Notes under the pieces: generated by a model
The model's database searches: none
What the model was told of the DNA's origin: nothing
The model's input: the letters and a program-made list of their open reading frames with translations, nothing else
Shown: positions 36,658-46,430 of the stretch, in pieces
How positions within the stretch are numbered: position 1 is the stretch's first letter
Layout: every line of letters begins with the position of its first letter
From: Treponema sp.
GTDB taxonomy: Bacteria > Spirochaetota > Spirochaetia > Treponematales > Treponemataceae
Assembly: GCA_016290995.1 (NCBI GenBank)
Contig: JAEEVR010000005.1
Location: 1-64,000, forward strand
Direction of reading: 5' to 3'
DNA: 64,000 bases
Made by a program: the position numbers and the translations under genes

Positions 36658-38295
36658 ATGTACGGAAATTACCTTGACAAAGCCGCGAAAATCGTGGCGA
36701 AAAAGCGCGAAGCGAACCTTAAGTTTGAACATGCTCGTCTTACAGCCGAGGAAAAAGACGATTTGCTTTTGAAGTTCCACCCCGACCGCATCAAAAAGCA
36801 GTTTGTGGAGCTTAAGATTGGTCCCAACAAGGGACAAAAGGCCCCGATCGAATTGGCCGAAATGCTTCAGGCCAAGCCCCGCATCGAGCCCGAAAAAATC
36901 GACCTTAGCCACATTGACTACGAGACTGACGTTCTTGTAATCGGCGGAGGCGGAGCGGGAACCAGCGCCGCGATTATGGCCAGCGAGGCCGGCGCCAAAG
37001 TTTTGCTTGTCACAAAGCTCCGCGTTGGCGACGCCAACACAATGATGGCCGAAGGCGGAATCCAGGCTGCCGACAAGCCCAACGACTCTCCGGCCCAGCA
37101 CTACCTTGACGCTTTTGGCGGCGGCCACTTTGACGGAAAGCCCGAATTGGTTTACACATTGGTAAACAAGGCTCCGTCAGTAATCAAATGGCTCAACGAC
37201 CTTGGCGTAGAATTTGACAAAGAAGCCGACGGAACGATGGTGACAACTCACGGCGGCGGAACAAGCCGCAAGAGAATGCACGCCTGCAAAGACTATTCAG
37301 GCGCCGAAATCATGCGCACTCTTCGCGACGAAACCTTCAACCGCGCCGACAAAATCACAGTCGTTGACTTTACGGCCGCCATCGAAATCATCAAGAACGA
37401 AAAGGGCGAAGCCGCCGGAGCCGTTTTGATGAACATCGAAACTGGCGAAATCCGCATCGCCAAGGCCAAAGTCGTAATCATCGCCACTGGCGGCGCCGGA
37501 CGCATGCACTACCAGGGCTTCCCGACTTCAAACCACTACGGAGCCACAGCCGACGGCCTTGTAATCGCTTACCGCGCCGGAGCCAAGTTGCTCTATCAGG
37601 ACAGCTTGCAGTACCACCCGACTGGAGCCGCTTACCCGACACAGATTCTTGGAAAGCTCGTCACCGAAAAAGTCCGCTCGCTTGGAGCCAAGCTCATCAA
37701 CAAGGATGGCGAAGTTTACATTCACCCGCTTGAGACTCGCGACGTAAACGCTTCGGGCATTATCCGCGAAGTTCGCGAAGGCCGCGGCGTAAAGAACGAC
37801 GTTCAGGACGCGGTTTGGCTTGACACTCCGATGATCGAAATGATTCACGGCGAGGGAACGATTCTTAAGTCAATCCCGGCCATGTACAAAATGTTCATCA
37901 AGTACGGAATCGACATCCGCAAGGAGCCGATCTTGGTTTACCCGACGCTCCACTACCAGAACGGCGGCGTTGAGATTGACAAGACTTGCCACACAAACAT
38001 CGCCAACCTCTTGGTTGCCGGCGAAGCCTCTGGCGGCGTTCACGGAACAAACCGCTTGATGGGAAACAGCTTGCTTGACGTAGTTGTATTTGGACGCGAA
38101 GCCGGAATCGAAGCCGGAAAGATGTTCAAGAAAATCAAGTTGAGCAAGACTCTCTCGCTCCAGCACGTAAAGAATTTTGAAAAGGCCCGCGCCACAGCCA
38201 AAATCAAGGGCAACGCGGTGTCACCCAAGATTCTTCCGACATACCACCACGGAAATCCCGAGTTTGACAAAGAGATTCCCGGCGCGACAAAATAA
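36658..38295 (+). CDS. fumarate reductase flavoprotein subunit (TfrA/FrdA-like, probably non-covalent FAD)
   Basis: 545 aa. A unique ~85-residue N-terminal extension precedes the FAD fold (VLVIGGGGAGTSAAIMASEAG). Active-site motifs follow: THGGGTSRKRMHACKD, QYHPTG, LVTEKVRSLGA and HGTNRLMGNSLLDVVVFGREAG. The His that covalently binds FAD in membrane Frd/Sdh (SHTxxAxGG) is replaced by Asn127 (ANTMMAEGG), as expected for a soluble enzyme with non-covalent FAD. It reduces fumarate to succinate. It is the last gene of the operon and is followed by a clear terminator. Confidence 0.92.
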   Translation: MYGNYLDKAAKIVAKKREANLKFEHARLTAEEKDDLLLKFHPDRIKKQFVELKIGPNKGQKAPIELAEMLQAKPRIEPEKIDLSHIDYETDVLVIGGGGAGTSAAIMASEAGAKVLLVTKLRVGDANTMMAEGGIQAADKPNDSPAQHYLDAFGGGHFDGKPELVYTLVNKAPSVIKWLNDLGVEFDKEADGTMVTTHGGGTSRKRMHACKDYSGAEIMRTLRDETFNRADKITVVDFTAAIEIIKNEKGEAAGAVLMNIETGEIRIAKAKVVIIATGGAGRMHYQGFPTSNHYGATADGLVIAYRAGAKLLYQDSLQYHPTGAAYPTQILGKLVTEKVRSLGAKLINKDGEVYIHPLETRDVNASGIIREVREGRGVKNDVQDAVWLDTPMIEMIHGEGTILKSIPAMYKMFIKYGIDIRKEPILVYPTLHYQNGGVEIDKTCHTNIANLLVAGEASGGVHGTNRLMGNSLLDVVVFGREAGIEAGKMFKKIKLSKTLSLQHVKNFEKARATAKIKGNAVSPKILPTYHHGNPEFDKEIPGATK

Positions 38296-38316
38296 GCGCG
38301 TTGGTTGACCAAAACG

Positions 38317-38353
38317 ATGGCCGCCCTGAATTATGATGGGCGGCCATTTTTTT
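38317..38353 (+). terminator. intrinsic terminator of the 11-gene operon
   Basis: Stem ATGGCCGCCC / GGGCGGCCAT, 11-base AT-rich loop, then T7. It ends only 13 bp before the next ATG, so the following gene must use a promoter lying within or before this hairpin, or readthrough. Confidence 0.9.
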
Positions 38354-38366
38354 AGAGAGGTTTATT

Positions 38367-39416
38367 ATGAAAAATCAAAGATTAGTGATTGCCGCGCTGT
38401 GTGTAACGTTTGCGCTTTGTTTTGTCGGCTGCAAGAAAAACGCGCGCGCTTCTTTTACTTATTGGAACGACTGCGATTCCCTTAATGCGTTGGTTGAATA
38501 TGTTGAGGACGTTACCGATAAAAAGTCGCCGAACTTCATTCCCAAAGAAGATAGAATAGCCGCTTTTGACATGGATGGAACGATTTTGGGCGAGCTATAT
38601 CCCACGTACTTTGAATACAATATCCTTGAATACCGCGTCCTTGACGATCCTTCCTACAAAGACAAGGCTTCGGAAAGCGAGCGTGAAGCGGCCAACGCGA
38701 TCCGCGATTTTGTAAGGGACGGAAAAAAACTTCCGCCCAATTTTCCCTTGGTTCACGCGAACGCGGCCGCAAAAGCCTATTCGGGAATGTCTGTCGAAGA
38801 GTTTGACGCTTACGTAAAGAACTACGCGCAAAATTGTCCCAACGGCTTTACAGGCATGACATACGCCCAGTCTTTTTACAAGCCGATGTTGGAAGTCTTT
38901 GACTACTTAAAAAGCAAGGGCTTTACGTTTTATGTAATTTCCGGCTCCGACCGCTTTATCGCGCGCGCTTTGGTGGCGCGCGTCAACGTGGACCCGCAAT
39001 TTGTAATCGGAATGGACGTTCTTTTAAAGACGAGCGGACAAGGTGACGCGGACGGCGTGGATTACACTTGCGCGGTTGGCGAAAAAGTTCTTAGAACCGA
39101 CCAGCTTCTTATAAAAAACCTTAAGACAAACAAGGTAAAGCAAATCTCGCAAGAAATCGGAAAAGTTCCAGTCCTTTCGTTCGGCAACAGCGACGGCGAC
39201 TGCGCGATGCACAATTACTGCTTGTCTAATCCAATCTACAAGTCGCGGGCCTTTATGCTGATCGCCGACGACGACCAAGACGACCACGCCAACCGCGACA
39301 AGGCCTTAAAGCTTGGCGAAAAGTGGAAGGAGTCCGGCTATGTCGTCATCTCCATGCGCGACGACTTTAAGACGATTTACGGATCGAATGTAAAGAAAGT
39401 GGATTTCGTTTTCTAG
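38367..39416 (+). CDS. secreted HAD-superfamily phosphatase lipoprotein
   Basis: 349 aa. The signal peptide ends at a lipobox-like CFVGC, giving an envelope lipoprotein. HAD motifs are complete: I FDMDGT (nucleophile Asp), II ISGSDR, III the lysine region around KNLKTNKVKQ, IV FGNSDGDCAM. The cap region is helical. Exported HAD enzymes usually release phosphate from small organic esters; the substrate is not predictable. AGAGAGG precedes the ATG. Its stop codon overlaps the nrdG stop on the opposite strand (CTAG). Confidence 0.87.
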   Translation: MKNQRLVIAALCVTFALCFVGCKKNARASFTYWNDCDSLNALVEYVEDVTDKKSPNFIPKEDRIAAFDMDGTILGELYPTYFEYNILEYRVLDDPSYKDKASESEREAANAIRDFVRDGKKLPPNFPLVHANAAAKAYSGMSVEEFDAYVKNYAQNCPNGFTGMTYAQSFYKPMLEVFDYLKSKGFTFYVISGSDRFIARALVARVNVDPQFVIGMDVLLKTSGQGDADGVDYTCAVGEKVLRTDQLLIKNLKTNKVKQISQEIGKVPVLSFGNSDGDCAMHNYCLSNPIYKSRAFMLIADDDQDDHANRDKALKLGEKWKESGYVVISMRDDFKTIYGSNVKKVDFVF

Positions 39417-39925
39417 ACGCCGTCACGTTCCGCCCAAAATTCTTTCATGCGGATTATGCGCTGGTTGGAGGAGCCTCTAAAGGCCAGCTGCAAGTCTTTT
39501 TTTTCTTCGATAAAGGGGCCGTCAACCAAAACGTCGATCGAGCGCAAAATCTGGTCGGTGTGTTCCGTGTGGCGGCGGCCGTAGTCGGGGAGGAGGTCGG
39601 ACTCAAGGACATAGCCTGTCCAGCACCAAATGTCTTTTTGTGGGAACTTTTGGCGGACGGCTTTTATCAATTCCAAAACGTCCGCTTGGTTTTCTGTTTC
39701 AAAAGGCTCGCCGCCAAGAATGGAAAGGCCTTGGATAAATGGTTTGTCCAAGGCTTCAAAAACTTCGTTTAGGGCGTCAAGGCCAAATTCTTTTCCGTAG
39801 GCAAAATCCCAAGTTTGCGGTTGAAAGCAGCCCTTGCAGGCGTTTTTACAGCCGGAAACGAAGACGCTCACGCGAACGCCTTCGCCGTCTGCGATGTCAA
39901 ACTTTTTTATTTCGCCATAGAACAT
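39413..39925 (-). CDS. nrdG: anaerobic ribonucleotide reductase activating protein
   Basis: 170 aa radical SAM enzyme. The cluster motif CKNACKGC supplies Cys26, Cys30 and Cys33; a family-typical start (FDIADGEGVRVSVFVSGC) and SAM-binding LGGEPFE follow. It generates the glycyl radical on NrdD. It lies 3 bp after nrdD on the same strand. The 3' ends of this gene and the convergent phosphatase gene share four bases and no terminator separates them. Confidence 0.95.
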   Translation of the reverse strand: MFYGEIKKFDIADGEGVRVSVFVSGCKNACKGCFQPQTWDFAYGKEFGLDALNEVFEALDKPFIQGLSILGGEPFETENQADVLELIKAVRQKFPQKDIWCWTGYVLESDLLPDYGRRHTEHTDQILRSIDVLVDGPFIEEKKDLQLAFRGSSNQRIIRMKEFWAERDGV

Positions 39926-39928
39926 ATA

Positions 39929-42145
39929 CTACAAGTGCAATACGCGCTCTTTGATTTCCTGCGTTCGGCCCTGGTTCCAATACTGCGTTCCGATGTAGCC
40001 GCATGTGCGTCGGGCAACGTTCATCGTTGACTGGTCGCGGTTTTGGCAGTTGGGGCATTCCCAAACAAGCTTTCCGTCCTGGTCTGCGACGACTTGGATT
40101 TGGCCTGTGTAGCCGCACTTTTGGCAGCAGTCGCTCTTTGTGTTAAGCTCGGCGTACATGATGTTCTCGTAGATGTGCTTTAGCAAGGCCATTACCGCCG
40201 GGAGGTTGTTTTCCATATTGGGAACTTCTACGTAGCTTACCGCTCCGCCGGGAGAAAGAACCTGAAACTGAGACTCGAATGTAAGCTTTGTAAAGGCGTC
40301 CATTTGCTCCGTTACGTGAACGTGGTAAGAGTTTGTGATGTAGTTTTTGTCTGTCACGCCTTTGATTTCGCCAAAGCGCTTTTTGAGGCACTTGGCAAAC
40401 TTGTATGTCGTTGACTCAAGCGGCGTTCCGTAGAGTGAAAAGTCGATATGCTCTTTTTCTTTCCAAGCCTTGCAAGCGGCGTTCATGTGCTTCATAACTT
40501 CCAACGCAAAGGGAGTGGCTTCGGGGTCTGTGTGAGGCTTTCCTGTCATGTAGCGGACGCATTCGCAAAGGCCGGCGTATCCCAATGAGATTGTGGAGTA
40601 GCCGTTCATCAAAAGCTTGTCGATTGTCTCGCCCTTGGCCAAGCGCGCCAAGGCTCCGTTTTGCCAAAGGATCGGCGCGACGTCGCTCTTTGTTCCCATA
40701 AGGCGGTTGTGGCGAATCATCAAGGCGCGGTAGCACAAGTCAAGGCGCTCGTCAAAGATTTTCCAGAATGCGTTAAGGTCGCGGTTTGAAGAGCAAGCCA
40801 CGTCAACCAAGTTGATCGTAACTACGCCTTGGTTAAAGCGGCCGTAATACTTGGACTTTCCGGCAACCCAGTTTTGAGCGCCGGCAACATTGTCGTATCC
40901 GTTGGCGCTTGAGTCGGGCGTAAGGAAGGAGCGGCAGCCCATGCAAGGATAGCAGTTTCCGCGTCCGGCGCCGTCCACCTTAAGCTCAAGCATTTTCTTT
41001 TCCGAGATGTAGTCGGGAACCATTCTGCGCGCGGTGCACTTGGCGGCAAGCTCGGTAAGGTAGTAGTACTTTGAGTCGGGCTCGATGTTGTCTTCTTCCA
41101 AAACGTAAATCAATTTGGGGAAGGCAGGCGTTACCCAATAGCCGCTTTCGTTCTTAACGCCTCTGTAGCGCTGGCGCAAAACTTCTTCGATGATCAAAGC
41201 CAAGTCGGCCTTTTCTTGCTCGGATTCCGCCTCGTTAAGATACATAAAGACGGTTACAAAGGGAGACTGGCCGTTTGTTGTCATCAAGGTTACGACCTGG
41301 TATTGAATCGTTTGAACGCCGCGAGTGATTTCGTCGCTAAGGCGCTTTTGAACGATGTAGTCAAACTGCTCGGGCGAAAACTTGATTCCAGTCTTTTGCT
41401 CGATGTCGCGGACTTCGGCAGAAATCTTTTTGCGGCTTACGTCTACAAAGGGAGCCAAGTGGGTCAGCGAAATGCTCTGTCCGCCGTACTGGCACGAGGC
41501 GACTTGCGCGATGATTTGCGTCGCGATGTTGCAAGCGGTTGAGAAGGAGTGGGGGCGGTCGATTTTTGTTCCGCTGATTACCGTTCCGTTTTGAAGCATG
41601 TCTTCCAAGTTTACAAGGTCGCAGTTGTGCATGTGCTGGGCAAAGTAGTCCGCGTCGTGAAAGTGGATCAAGCCTTCTTCGTGGGCCTTGGTCAAGTCTT
41701 CGTCAAGCAAAAAGCGCTTTGTGATGTCCTTGCTTACTTCGCCGGCCATGTAGTCGCGCTGCACCGAAACGACCGTGGAATTTTTGTTTGAGTTTTCCTG
41801 CTTTACGTCCTCGTTGTTGCACTCAAGCAAAGAAAGAATTTGTTGGTCGGTTGAATTTTCCTTGCGGTTAAGGGCGTGCTGGTAGCGGTATGTGATGTAT
41901 TTTTTGGCGATGGAGTAGGCCGAGTTTTCCATAATCTTGGTCTCAACCAAGTCCTGGATTTCCTCAACGTTGGGCTCGTGGCCGCGCTCTTCAAAGCTTT
42001 TTGTGATTTCGGCTCCGATTTTATGAATCGTGTCTTCGCTTAAGCGCTCGGCGACCGGAACGGTCTCGTTGGCCTTGCGGATAGCGTTTTCGATCTTTTG
42101 CACGTCAAATTGAACTTCTTCGCCGTTTCTTTTTATAATTTTCAT
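39929..42145 (-). CDS. nrdD: anaerobic ribonucleoside-triphosphate reductase
   Basis: 738 aa class III enzyme. An ATP-cone allosteric domain occupies residues 1-95 (KIIKRNGEEVQFDVQKIENAI). The catalytic body includes GRGNCYPCMGC-like residues. The C-terminal zinc site is CCQKCGYTG ... CPNCQ, and the glycyl radical loop RRTCGYIG places the radical on Gly716. It reduces NTPs to dNTPs without oxygen. The start codon has no obvious Shine-Dalgarno. A NrdR box lies 71-86 bp upstream. Presence of this enzyme supports an anaerobic lifestyle. Confidence 0.96.
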   Translation of the reverse strand: MKIIKRNGEEVQFDVQKIENAIRKANETVPVAERLSEDTIHKIGAEITKSFEERGHEPNVEEIQDLVETKIMENSAYSIAKKYITYRYQHALNRKENSTDQQILSLLECNNEDVKQENSNKNSTVVSVQRDYMAGEVSKDITKRFLLDEDLTKAHEEGLIHFHDADYFAQHMHNCDLVNLEDMLQNGTVISGTKIDRPHSFSTACNIATQIIAQVASCQYGGQSISLTHLAPFVDVSRKKISAEVRDIEQKTGIKFSPEQFDYIVQKRLSDEITRGVQTIQYQVVTLMTTNGQSPFVTVFMYLNEAESEQEKADLALIIEEVLRQRYRGVKNESGYWVTPAFPKLIYVLEEDNIEPDSKYYYLTELAAKCTARRMVPDYISEKKMLELKVDGAGRGNCYPCMGCRSFLTPDSSANGYDNVAGAQNWVAGKSKYYGRFNQGVVTINLVDVACSSNRDLNAFWKIFDERLDLCYRALMIRHNRLMGTKSDVAPILWQNGALARLAKGETIDKLLMNGYSTISLGYAGLCECVRYMTGKPHTDPEATPFALEVMKHMNAACKAWKEKEHIDFSLYGTPLESTTYKFAKCLKKRFGEIKGVTDKNYITNSYHVHVTEQMDAFTKLTFESQFQVLSPGGAVSYVEVPNMENNLPAVMALLKHIYENIMYAELNTKSDCCQKCGYTGQIQVVADQDGKLVWECPNCQNRDQSTMNVARRTCGYIGTQYWNQGRTQEIKERVLHL

Positions 42146-42215
42146 TTGAACTTTTTAACAAATGGCGCGTTTTTTCGCGCTTTTTTGCCGATTCCTCCCT
42201 TGTTTTTTGCAAAAA

Positions 42216-42263
42216 ACACTATATCTAGTGTTTAGCATGGGTATATGATACTACTAATAGCGG
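42216..42263 (-). promoter_or_regulatory. NrdR-box pair upstream of nrdD
   Basis: ACACTATATCTAGTGT (42216-42231) matches the NrdR consensus (ACACWATATATWGTGT) at all but the central position. A second, degenerate copy at 42248-42263 (ATACTACTAATAGCGG) lies 32 bp away, three helical turns, the standard spacing of NrdR boxes. Repression of nrdDG by NrdR-ATP/dATP is expected. Confidence 0.75.
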
Positions 42264-42321
42264 CTTTTGTAAAGTGAAAAATTAGCAAAAAATGAAAAAA
42301 ATTGGAAAAAATAAGGGCAAA

Positions 42322-42356
42322 AAACAAAAAAAAATCCGCTTCCAACGAAGCGGATT
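42322..42356 (-). terminator. intrinsic terminator after the GH13/histone-like gene
   Basis: Stem AATCCGCTTC / GAAGCGGATT with loop CAAC. On the minus strand the hairpin is followed by the complement of A9 (T9), so it ends the leftward transcript about 45 bp after the stop codon at 42399. Confidence 0.88.
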
Positions 42357-42398
42357 CTTAAAACCAAGCAATCGGCGCCAAAAATGACGCCAATTCGC

Positions 42399-42665
42399 TT
42401 ATTTTTTTGCAGGAGCCTTCTTTGCAGCAGGCTTCTTGGCGGCCGGTTTTTTAGCCGCTGTCTTCTTGGCGGGCGCCTTCTTGGCGGCGGGCTTTTTAGC
42501 CGCTGTCTTTTTGGCGGGCGCTTTCTTGGCTGTGGCCTTTTTGGCTACAGGTTTCTTAGCCGCTGTCTTTTTTGCGGGCGCCTTTTTGGCGGCCGGCTTT
42601 TTAGCGGCGGGTTTCTTGGCGGCCGCTTTCTTAGCGGGCGCTTTCTTGGCTGTTGTTTCTGCCAT
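42399..42665 (-). CDS. nested, in-frame histone-H1-like protein (internal start)
   Basis: 88 aa if translated from the internal ATG at 42665 (codon 1249 of the GH13 frame). Upstream on the coding strand is GGGGGAAGGAAT, a strong purine-rich Shine-Dalgarno, itself preceded by a hairpin GGCTTT-GAAA-AAAGCC (42693-42678). The product, [13 protein letters not shown] followed by tandem [15 protein letters not shown] repeats, is almost pure Lys/Ala/Pro/Thr, like bacterial H1-type nucleoid proteins (Hc1/Hc2, BpH1). Whether it is made separately, only as the amylase tail, or both, cannot be settled from sequence. Confidence 0.6.
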   Translation of the reverse strand: MAETTAKKAPAKKAAAKKPAAKKPAAKKAPAKKTAAKKPVAKKATAKKAPAKKTAAKKPAAKKAPAKKTAAKKPAAKKPAAKKAPAKK

Positions 42666-45600
42666 ATTCCTTCCCCCGGCTTTTTTCAAAGCCTTTTTAT
42701 TTTTTTCCAAAGTTCCTGCCGCTTTCGCGCCAGACTTTGCCTTGGACTGTTTTACAGTTGCGGCCGCTTTTTTGCCGGCGGCTTTCGCAACTTTCTTTGT
42801 TAATATATTTTCGGCATTTTTCTTTTTTGCCTTTACAGTTTTTGTTTTTTTAGGAGCGGACTCTTTCTTAGCGGAAGAAGCGGCCGCCTTCTTTGGAGCG
42901 GACTTTTTCTTGGCCTTTGGCTTGGGCGGCTCAAACTGTTCCACAAGGGCGCGGCACTTGTACTCCGCCTTTTCTTGCGCGCAGGCCATAAGCTTGTAAA
43001 AGGCAAGTATGTCCTTGTCGGAATTGGCGCCCAAAATAAATTCGTTTTGCATCGCCAAGAAAAGGCTTCTGTCCAACTCTTCCTTGTTGAACCAAACGAC
43101 GTTGTCAAAATTGTTGGCGCGGCTCAAAGCGATCGCGTCCGCGCTTTCGCAGCACAAAGAGGCTAGGGCCAAGGCCGCCTTTTTTGCGCCCTTTGCGGCC
43201 AAGTCAAGGCCGGAGATTTTTGCAAGGACAAAGGCGCGGTACAAAACGTCGCGCTGGCCTTTCCATTCAACGCCGGCCGCCTGCATCGCTTCGCAGAGCT
43301 TTCTGTCAAGCGACCATCTTGTGGCAAATCCGCGCTCGGCAAGGCTTAGAGCGACGCATTCTGAAAGCAAGACTTCCGGATTGCTCCAGTTGAGCGGCAA
43401 GCCGTAAAGGATGAATTCCGCGGCGCTCTTGGCTTTGGCCAAATCTTTGGCGCCTTTCTTTGACGCCGCGATTTTGCAAACGGCCTTAAAGGATTTTTCA
43501 AAGGCCTTGTATTGCGCCTCGGCGGATTTTTTGGCGGCCGCGGTTGTCGGAGCCTTGTAGGACTCTCCGAAAATTTTATGGTCAATCGCGCGGAACTCGT
43601 CCGCTTTTTGGTAGAAGGCAAGCGCGGCTTTTTTGGCGCCGTCCAAGAATTTTTTGATTTGAGGGGCGGCCGGCTTTTTAAGGATTGCGAGGCCTTTTTT
43701 GTAAAAGTCCGCTCCGGCAAAGGCTGACAACGCGGCGTACAATTCCTTGTAGCGGATTTCTTCCCATTCAACTTCAAGGTTGGCGCAGCCCTTTCCGGCC
43801 AAAACGCTGTTCAGCGTGCTCCACTTTTTGTCAAGCGTGTCGCTCACTTGGTGAACGTCAAGCATGACCTGGCATTCAAAGCCTCTAAGGTTTATGAACA
43901 TTCCGTCGCGGCAAATGTCGCTGGATTTTCTGACATACCAAAGGTTAGAGCGGCTTTCGCGGAAAATCAAGTATTTGTCGTCCTCGGCGGTAAGGCCAAG
44001 ACCCTCGCTGATCGAGCGGCTTGTCATAACCTTGTCGTCGTCGTGGCCGGTCTTTACCGCGTATTCGCAGGATTGCTTTATCCAGCCTGACGCGCTGTCG
44101 TATTTGTTGTTGTAGAAAACCACGGCGGCTTCGTTTCCGACGCGGTTGGAGTAGGCGAATACGTTTTCGTTTACATGGCCGTTGTCCCAAACGTCGTAGA
44201 AAAGGAAGTCTTCAACCTGGGCAAAGAGCCAGCGCTTTTTCATAAGCGGGAATATCAGCTGCCAGTGGCCGTTGACCAAGCCCTCGTCGGGCTTTTCGTC
44301 GCGGTAGGCGCGAGTGTATTCCATTCCGTACTTTTCTTCAAAGCCTTCGATTTGGCCGTGGCCGAACATCGGAAGGCCGGGCATTGTTACCATCAAGGTG
44401 CAAACGCCAAAGTATTTGTCGCCCTTTCCGAATTGCGCCACGGCGGTTTCCTCGTCGGGGTTGTTCATGAAGTTTACGTAGCGCTTGAGGATTTGCGGGT
44501 CGAATTTTATCGTGTTCTTTACTGTGTCGCGGTACTTTTGGTTCTCTTCCTTTTTGAGCATGTTCATAAAGGCGGAATTGTAGACGCGGTGCATTCCGAG
44601 CGTTCGGACAAAGTAGCCTTCCAGCATCCAAAAGGCCTCGGCCAAAAGAAGCGTGTCGGGAACTTCCTTGGCCACGCGGTCAACGACCTCGCGCCAGAAC
44701 TCGTTGGGAATCGCGTCCTCAAAGGCTTGGCTTGAGATGGCGTATTCGCTGCGAGTGGCGATGTCTCCTCCATGGCCCGGTTCCGGGTACCATAGGCGGC
44801 GAATGTGCTTTTTAGCAAGAACCATCGCCGCGTCAAAACGGATTATCGGAAAGTTCCTGGCCACGTGCAAAATGTCTTGTATTACGGCCTCGCGCGCGGC
44901 GGGGTTCAAAAAGTCGATTTGGGCGGTGTCGTTCCACGGCATTCCGGTGCCGTCGTTTCCGTGGTAAATGTAGCGGACGTCGCCTGTGGCGTTGTCAACG
45001 CGCTTGAATACCACGGCGCAGTCGCTCTTTGAATAGTAATGGTCTTCCAAGTAAACGCCCACGCGGCCGTCGTGGCTTAGGTTTTCGCCGTTAAAGCTGT
45101 ATTGCGGGAAGGGACAGTCGCGCCTTTGCATGAAAAGGTCTGGCCGCTCGACTACCCAGCGGCTGTCCATCGCAGTGTGGTTTGGAACCATGTCGCTGGC
45201 CAAGCGGATTCCGCGCTGCCAAAGGCGGCGGCGCAAGTTGTCCAAGGCGTCCCAGCCGCCAAGGTTTCCGGCGATTGTGTAGTCCATAAGAGAGTAGGCG
45301 GAAGAAGCCGCCTCGGGGTTTCCGCAGATTTGCTTGATTCGCTTTGAGGCGTTGGAACGCTCCCACAAGCCTATAAGCCAAAGGCCGGTGAAGCCTTGGT
45401 CGCGCAGGGTGTCCAATTCTTCATCGGGAATCTGGTCCAAGCGCTCGATCGGGCGGCCGTACTTTTTGGTCAGCTGGTAAAGCCAAACAAGAATGGTCTT
45501 TGCCATCAAGACTACTTTTGGCATCCAGTCGCGGTCGGGCGAGTAGCGCTCGTATTCGTTCATCAAATTGTCGTAGCTGTAGGGCGACATTTCGACTTCG

Positions 45601-46409
45601 CCGCCCTTGATTCCGCGCCAAGCGGCCTTTTCTTCCTCGCTGAGGGTGTCTAGGCTTGCCAAAAGGCGCTTTTTGAGCCATTCGCCGATAAGGTACATCC
45701 AATGCTTTAGGATGTACTGCAATTGGCCGCGCAGGCTTTTTGGGCTAAAGGCCACCGGCTCGCGCAAGAAAGTGATAAAATCGTTGTTAAAGGGGCCGAA
45801 TTTGGGCTGGCTCTTAAAGTATTTTTGCGTCTCATCCCAGGCTTGGGCGTAGACGGGATTTTTTCTAAGCTTTGTTTCGCTAAAAAGGACTGAGAACTTG
45901 GCAAAGGCGGGATTTTCGTTGGCCAAGTGAAGCATCATCATTTCTTCGAACGTGGACTCGCGGTTGGTTCGCTCAAGCTTTGTTCCCGCGTCAACGGCGC
46001 TTTGCTTTAAGTAATCTTGGGCCGAAATTTCTCCGCGGTAAACCGCTGTCGGCGGATACTCGTTTGTAAATTCCAAAAGGATTTGGTCAATCTTTTCTTT
46101 TCCGAATTTCTTGTCCAAGTCGGCAAGCGCTCCCTCGAAAGAAGCCTTTAGAACGTCGCGGCGGTAAAGCATCGAAACGTAGTGCAAGATTTCGTCAATC
46201 AAGCCCATCGCGTTGAGCTGGCCGGCGCTGATTCGTTTTTCGCTTAGTCCTATTTTGTCGTAATACTGGTTGAGTTTCTCCGCGAAAATTCTGACTTTCT
46301 TTAAATCGGTGATGATGACGTTTCCGCTTGAAGAATAAAGCGATGAGTCAAAGTTGCATTTGTCGCGAATGTCTTTTGAGACGTGAAACTCGTTGTAAGA
46401 AATTTTCAT
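42399..46409 (-). CDS. alpha-amylase-family (GH13) protein with C-terminal histone-H1-like tail
   Basis: 1336 aa. A helical N-terminal domain (about 1-300) precedes a GH13 barrel with region I DMVPNH (about 405), region [11 protein letters not shown] (nucleophile Asp near 526), region III LLAEAF (acid Glu near 590), and region IV with Pro in place of the usual His (NNPDEE). No signal peptide is present, so it is cytoplasmic and likely works on storage glycogen or maltodextrins with the adjacent 4-alpha-glucanotransferase. From about residue 1165 the protein becomes a Lys/Ala/Pro-rich tail of AAKKP-type repeats. An internal ribosome binding site and ATG within it suggest a nested gene. The -10 TATAAT (46427-46422) lies 12 nt before the ATG. 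Confidence 0.85.
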   Translation of the reverse strand: MKISYNEFHVSKDIRDKCNFDSSLYSSSGNVIITDLKKVRIFAEKLNQYYDKIGLSEKRISAGQLNAMGLIDEILHYVSMLYRRDVLKASFEGALADLDKKFGKEKIDQILLEFTNEYPPTAVYRGEISAQDYLKQSAVDAGTKLERTNRESTFEEMMMLHLANENPAFAKFSVLFSETKLRKNPVYAQAWDETQKYFKSQPKFGPFNNDFITFLREPVAFSPKSLRGQLQYILKHWMYLIGEWLKKRLLASLDTLSEEEKAAWRGIKGGEVEMSPYSYDNLMNEYERYSPDRDWMPKVVLMAKTILVWLYQLTKKYGRPIERLDQIPDEELDTLRDQGFTGLWLIGLWERSNASKRIKQICGNPEAASSAYSLMDYTIAGNLGGWDALDNLRRRLWQRGIRLASDMVPNHTAMDSRWVVERPDLFMQRRDCPFPQYSFNGENLSHDGRVGVYLEDHYYSKSDCAVVFKRVDNATGDVRYIYHGNDGTGMPWNDTAQIDFLNPAAREAVIQDILHVARNFPIIRFDAAMVLAKKHIRRLWYPEPGHGGDIATRSEYAISSQAFEDAIPNEFWREVVDRVAKEVPDTLLLAEAFWMLEGYFVRTLGMHRVYNSAFMNMLKKEENQKYRDTVKNTIKFDPQILKRYVNFMNNPDEETAVAQFGKGDKYFGVCTLMVTMPGLPMFGHGQIEGFEEKYGMEYTRAYRDEKPDEGLVNGHWQLIFPLMKKRWLFAQVEDFLFYDVWDNGHVNENVFAYSNRVGNEAAVVFYNNKYDSASGWIKQSCEYAVKTGHDDDKVMTSRSISEGLGLTAEDDKYLIFRESRSNLWYVRKSSDICRDGMFINLRGFECQVMLDVHQVSDTLDKKWSTLNSVLAGKGCANLEVEWEEIRYKELYAALSAFAGADFYKKGLAILKKPAAPQIKKFLDGAKKAALAFYQKADEFRAIDHKIFGESYKAPTTAAAKKSAEAQYKAFEKSFKAVCKIAASKKGAKDLAKAKSAAEFILYGLPLNWSNPEVLLSECVALSLAERGFATRWSLDRKLCEAMQAAGVEWKGQRDVLYRAFVLAKISGLDLAAKGAKKAALALASLCCESADAIALSRANNFDNVVWFNKEELDRSLFLAMQNEFILGANSDKDILAFYKLMACAQEKAEYKCRALVEQFEPPKPKAKKKSAPKKAAASSAKKESAPKKTKTVKAKKKNAENILTKKVAKAAGKKAAATVKQSKAKSGAKAAGTLEKNKKALKKAGGRNMAETTAKKAPAKKAAAKKPAAKKPAAKKAPAKKTAAKKPVAKKATAKKAPAKKTAAKKPAAKKAPAKKTAAKKPAAKKPAAKKAPAKK

Positions 46410-46430
46410 ATTATTAACTACATTATAAAC

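Noticed and set aside
42420..42660. Short-period DNA repeats that could suggest a CRISPR array or assembly artefact
   Set aside because: The period follows codons for AAKKP-type residues in one frame; there are no spacers, and such repeats are normal in H1-like tails.
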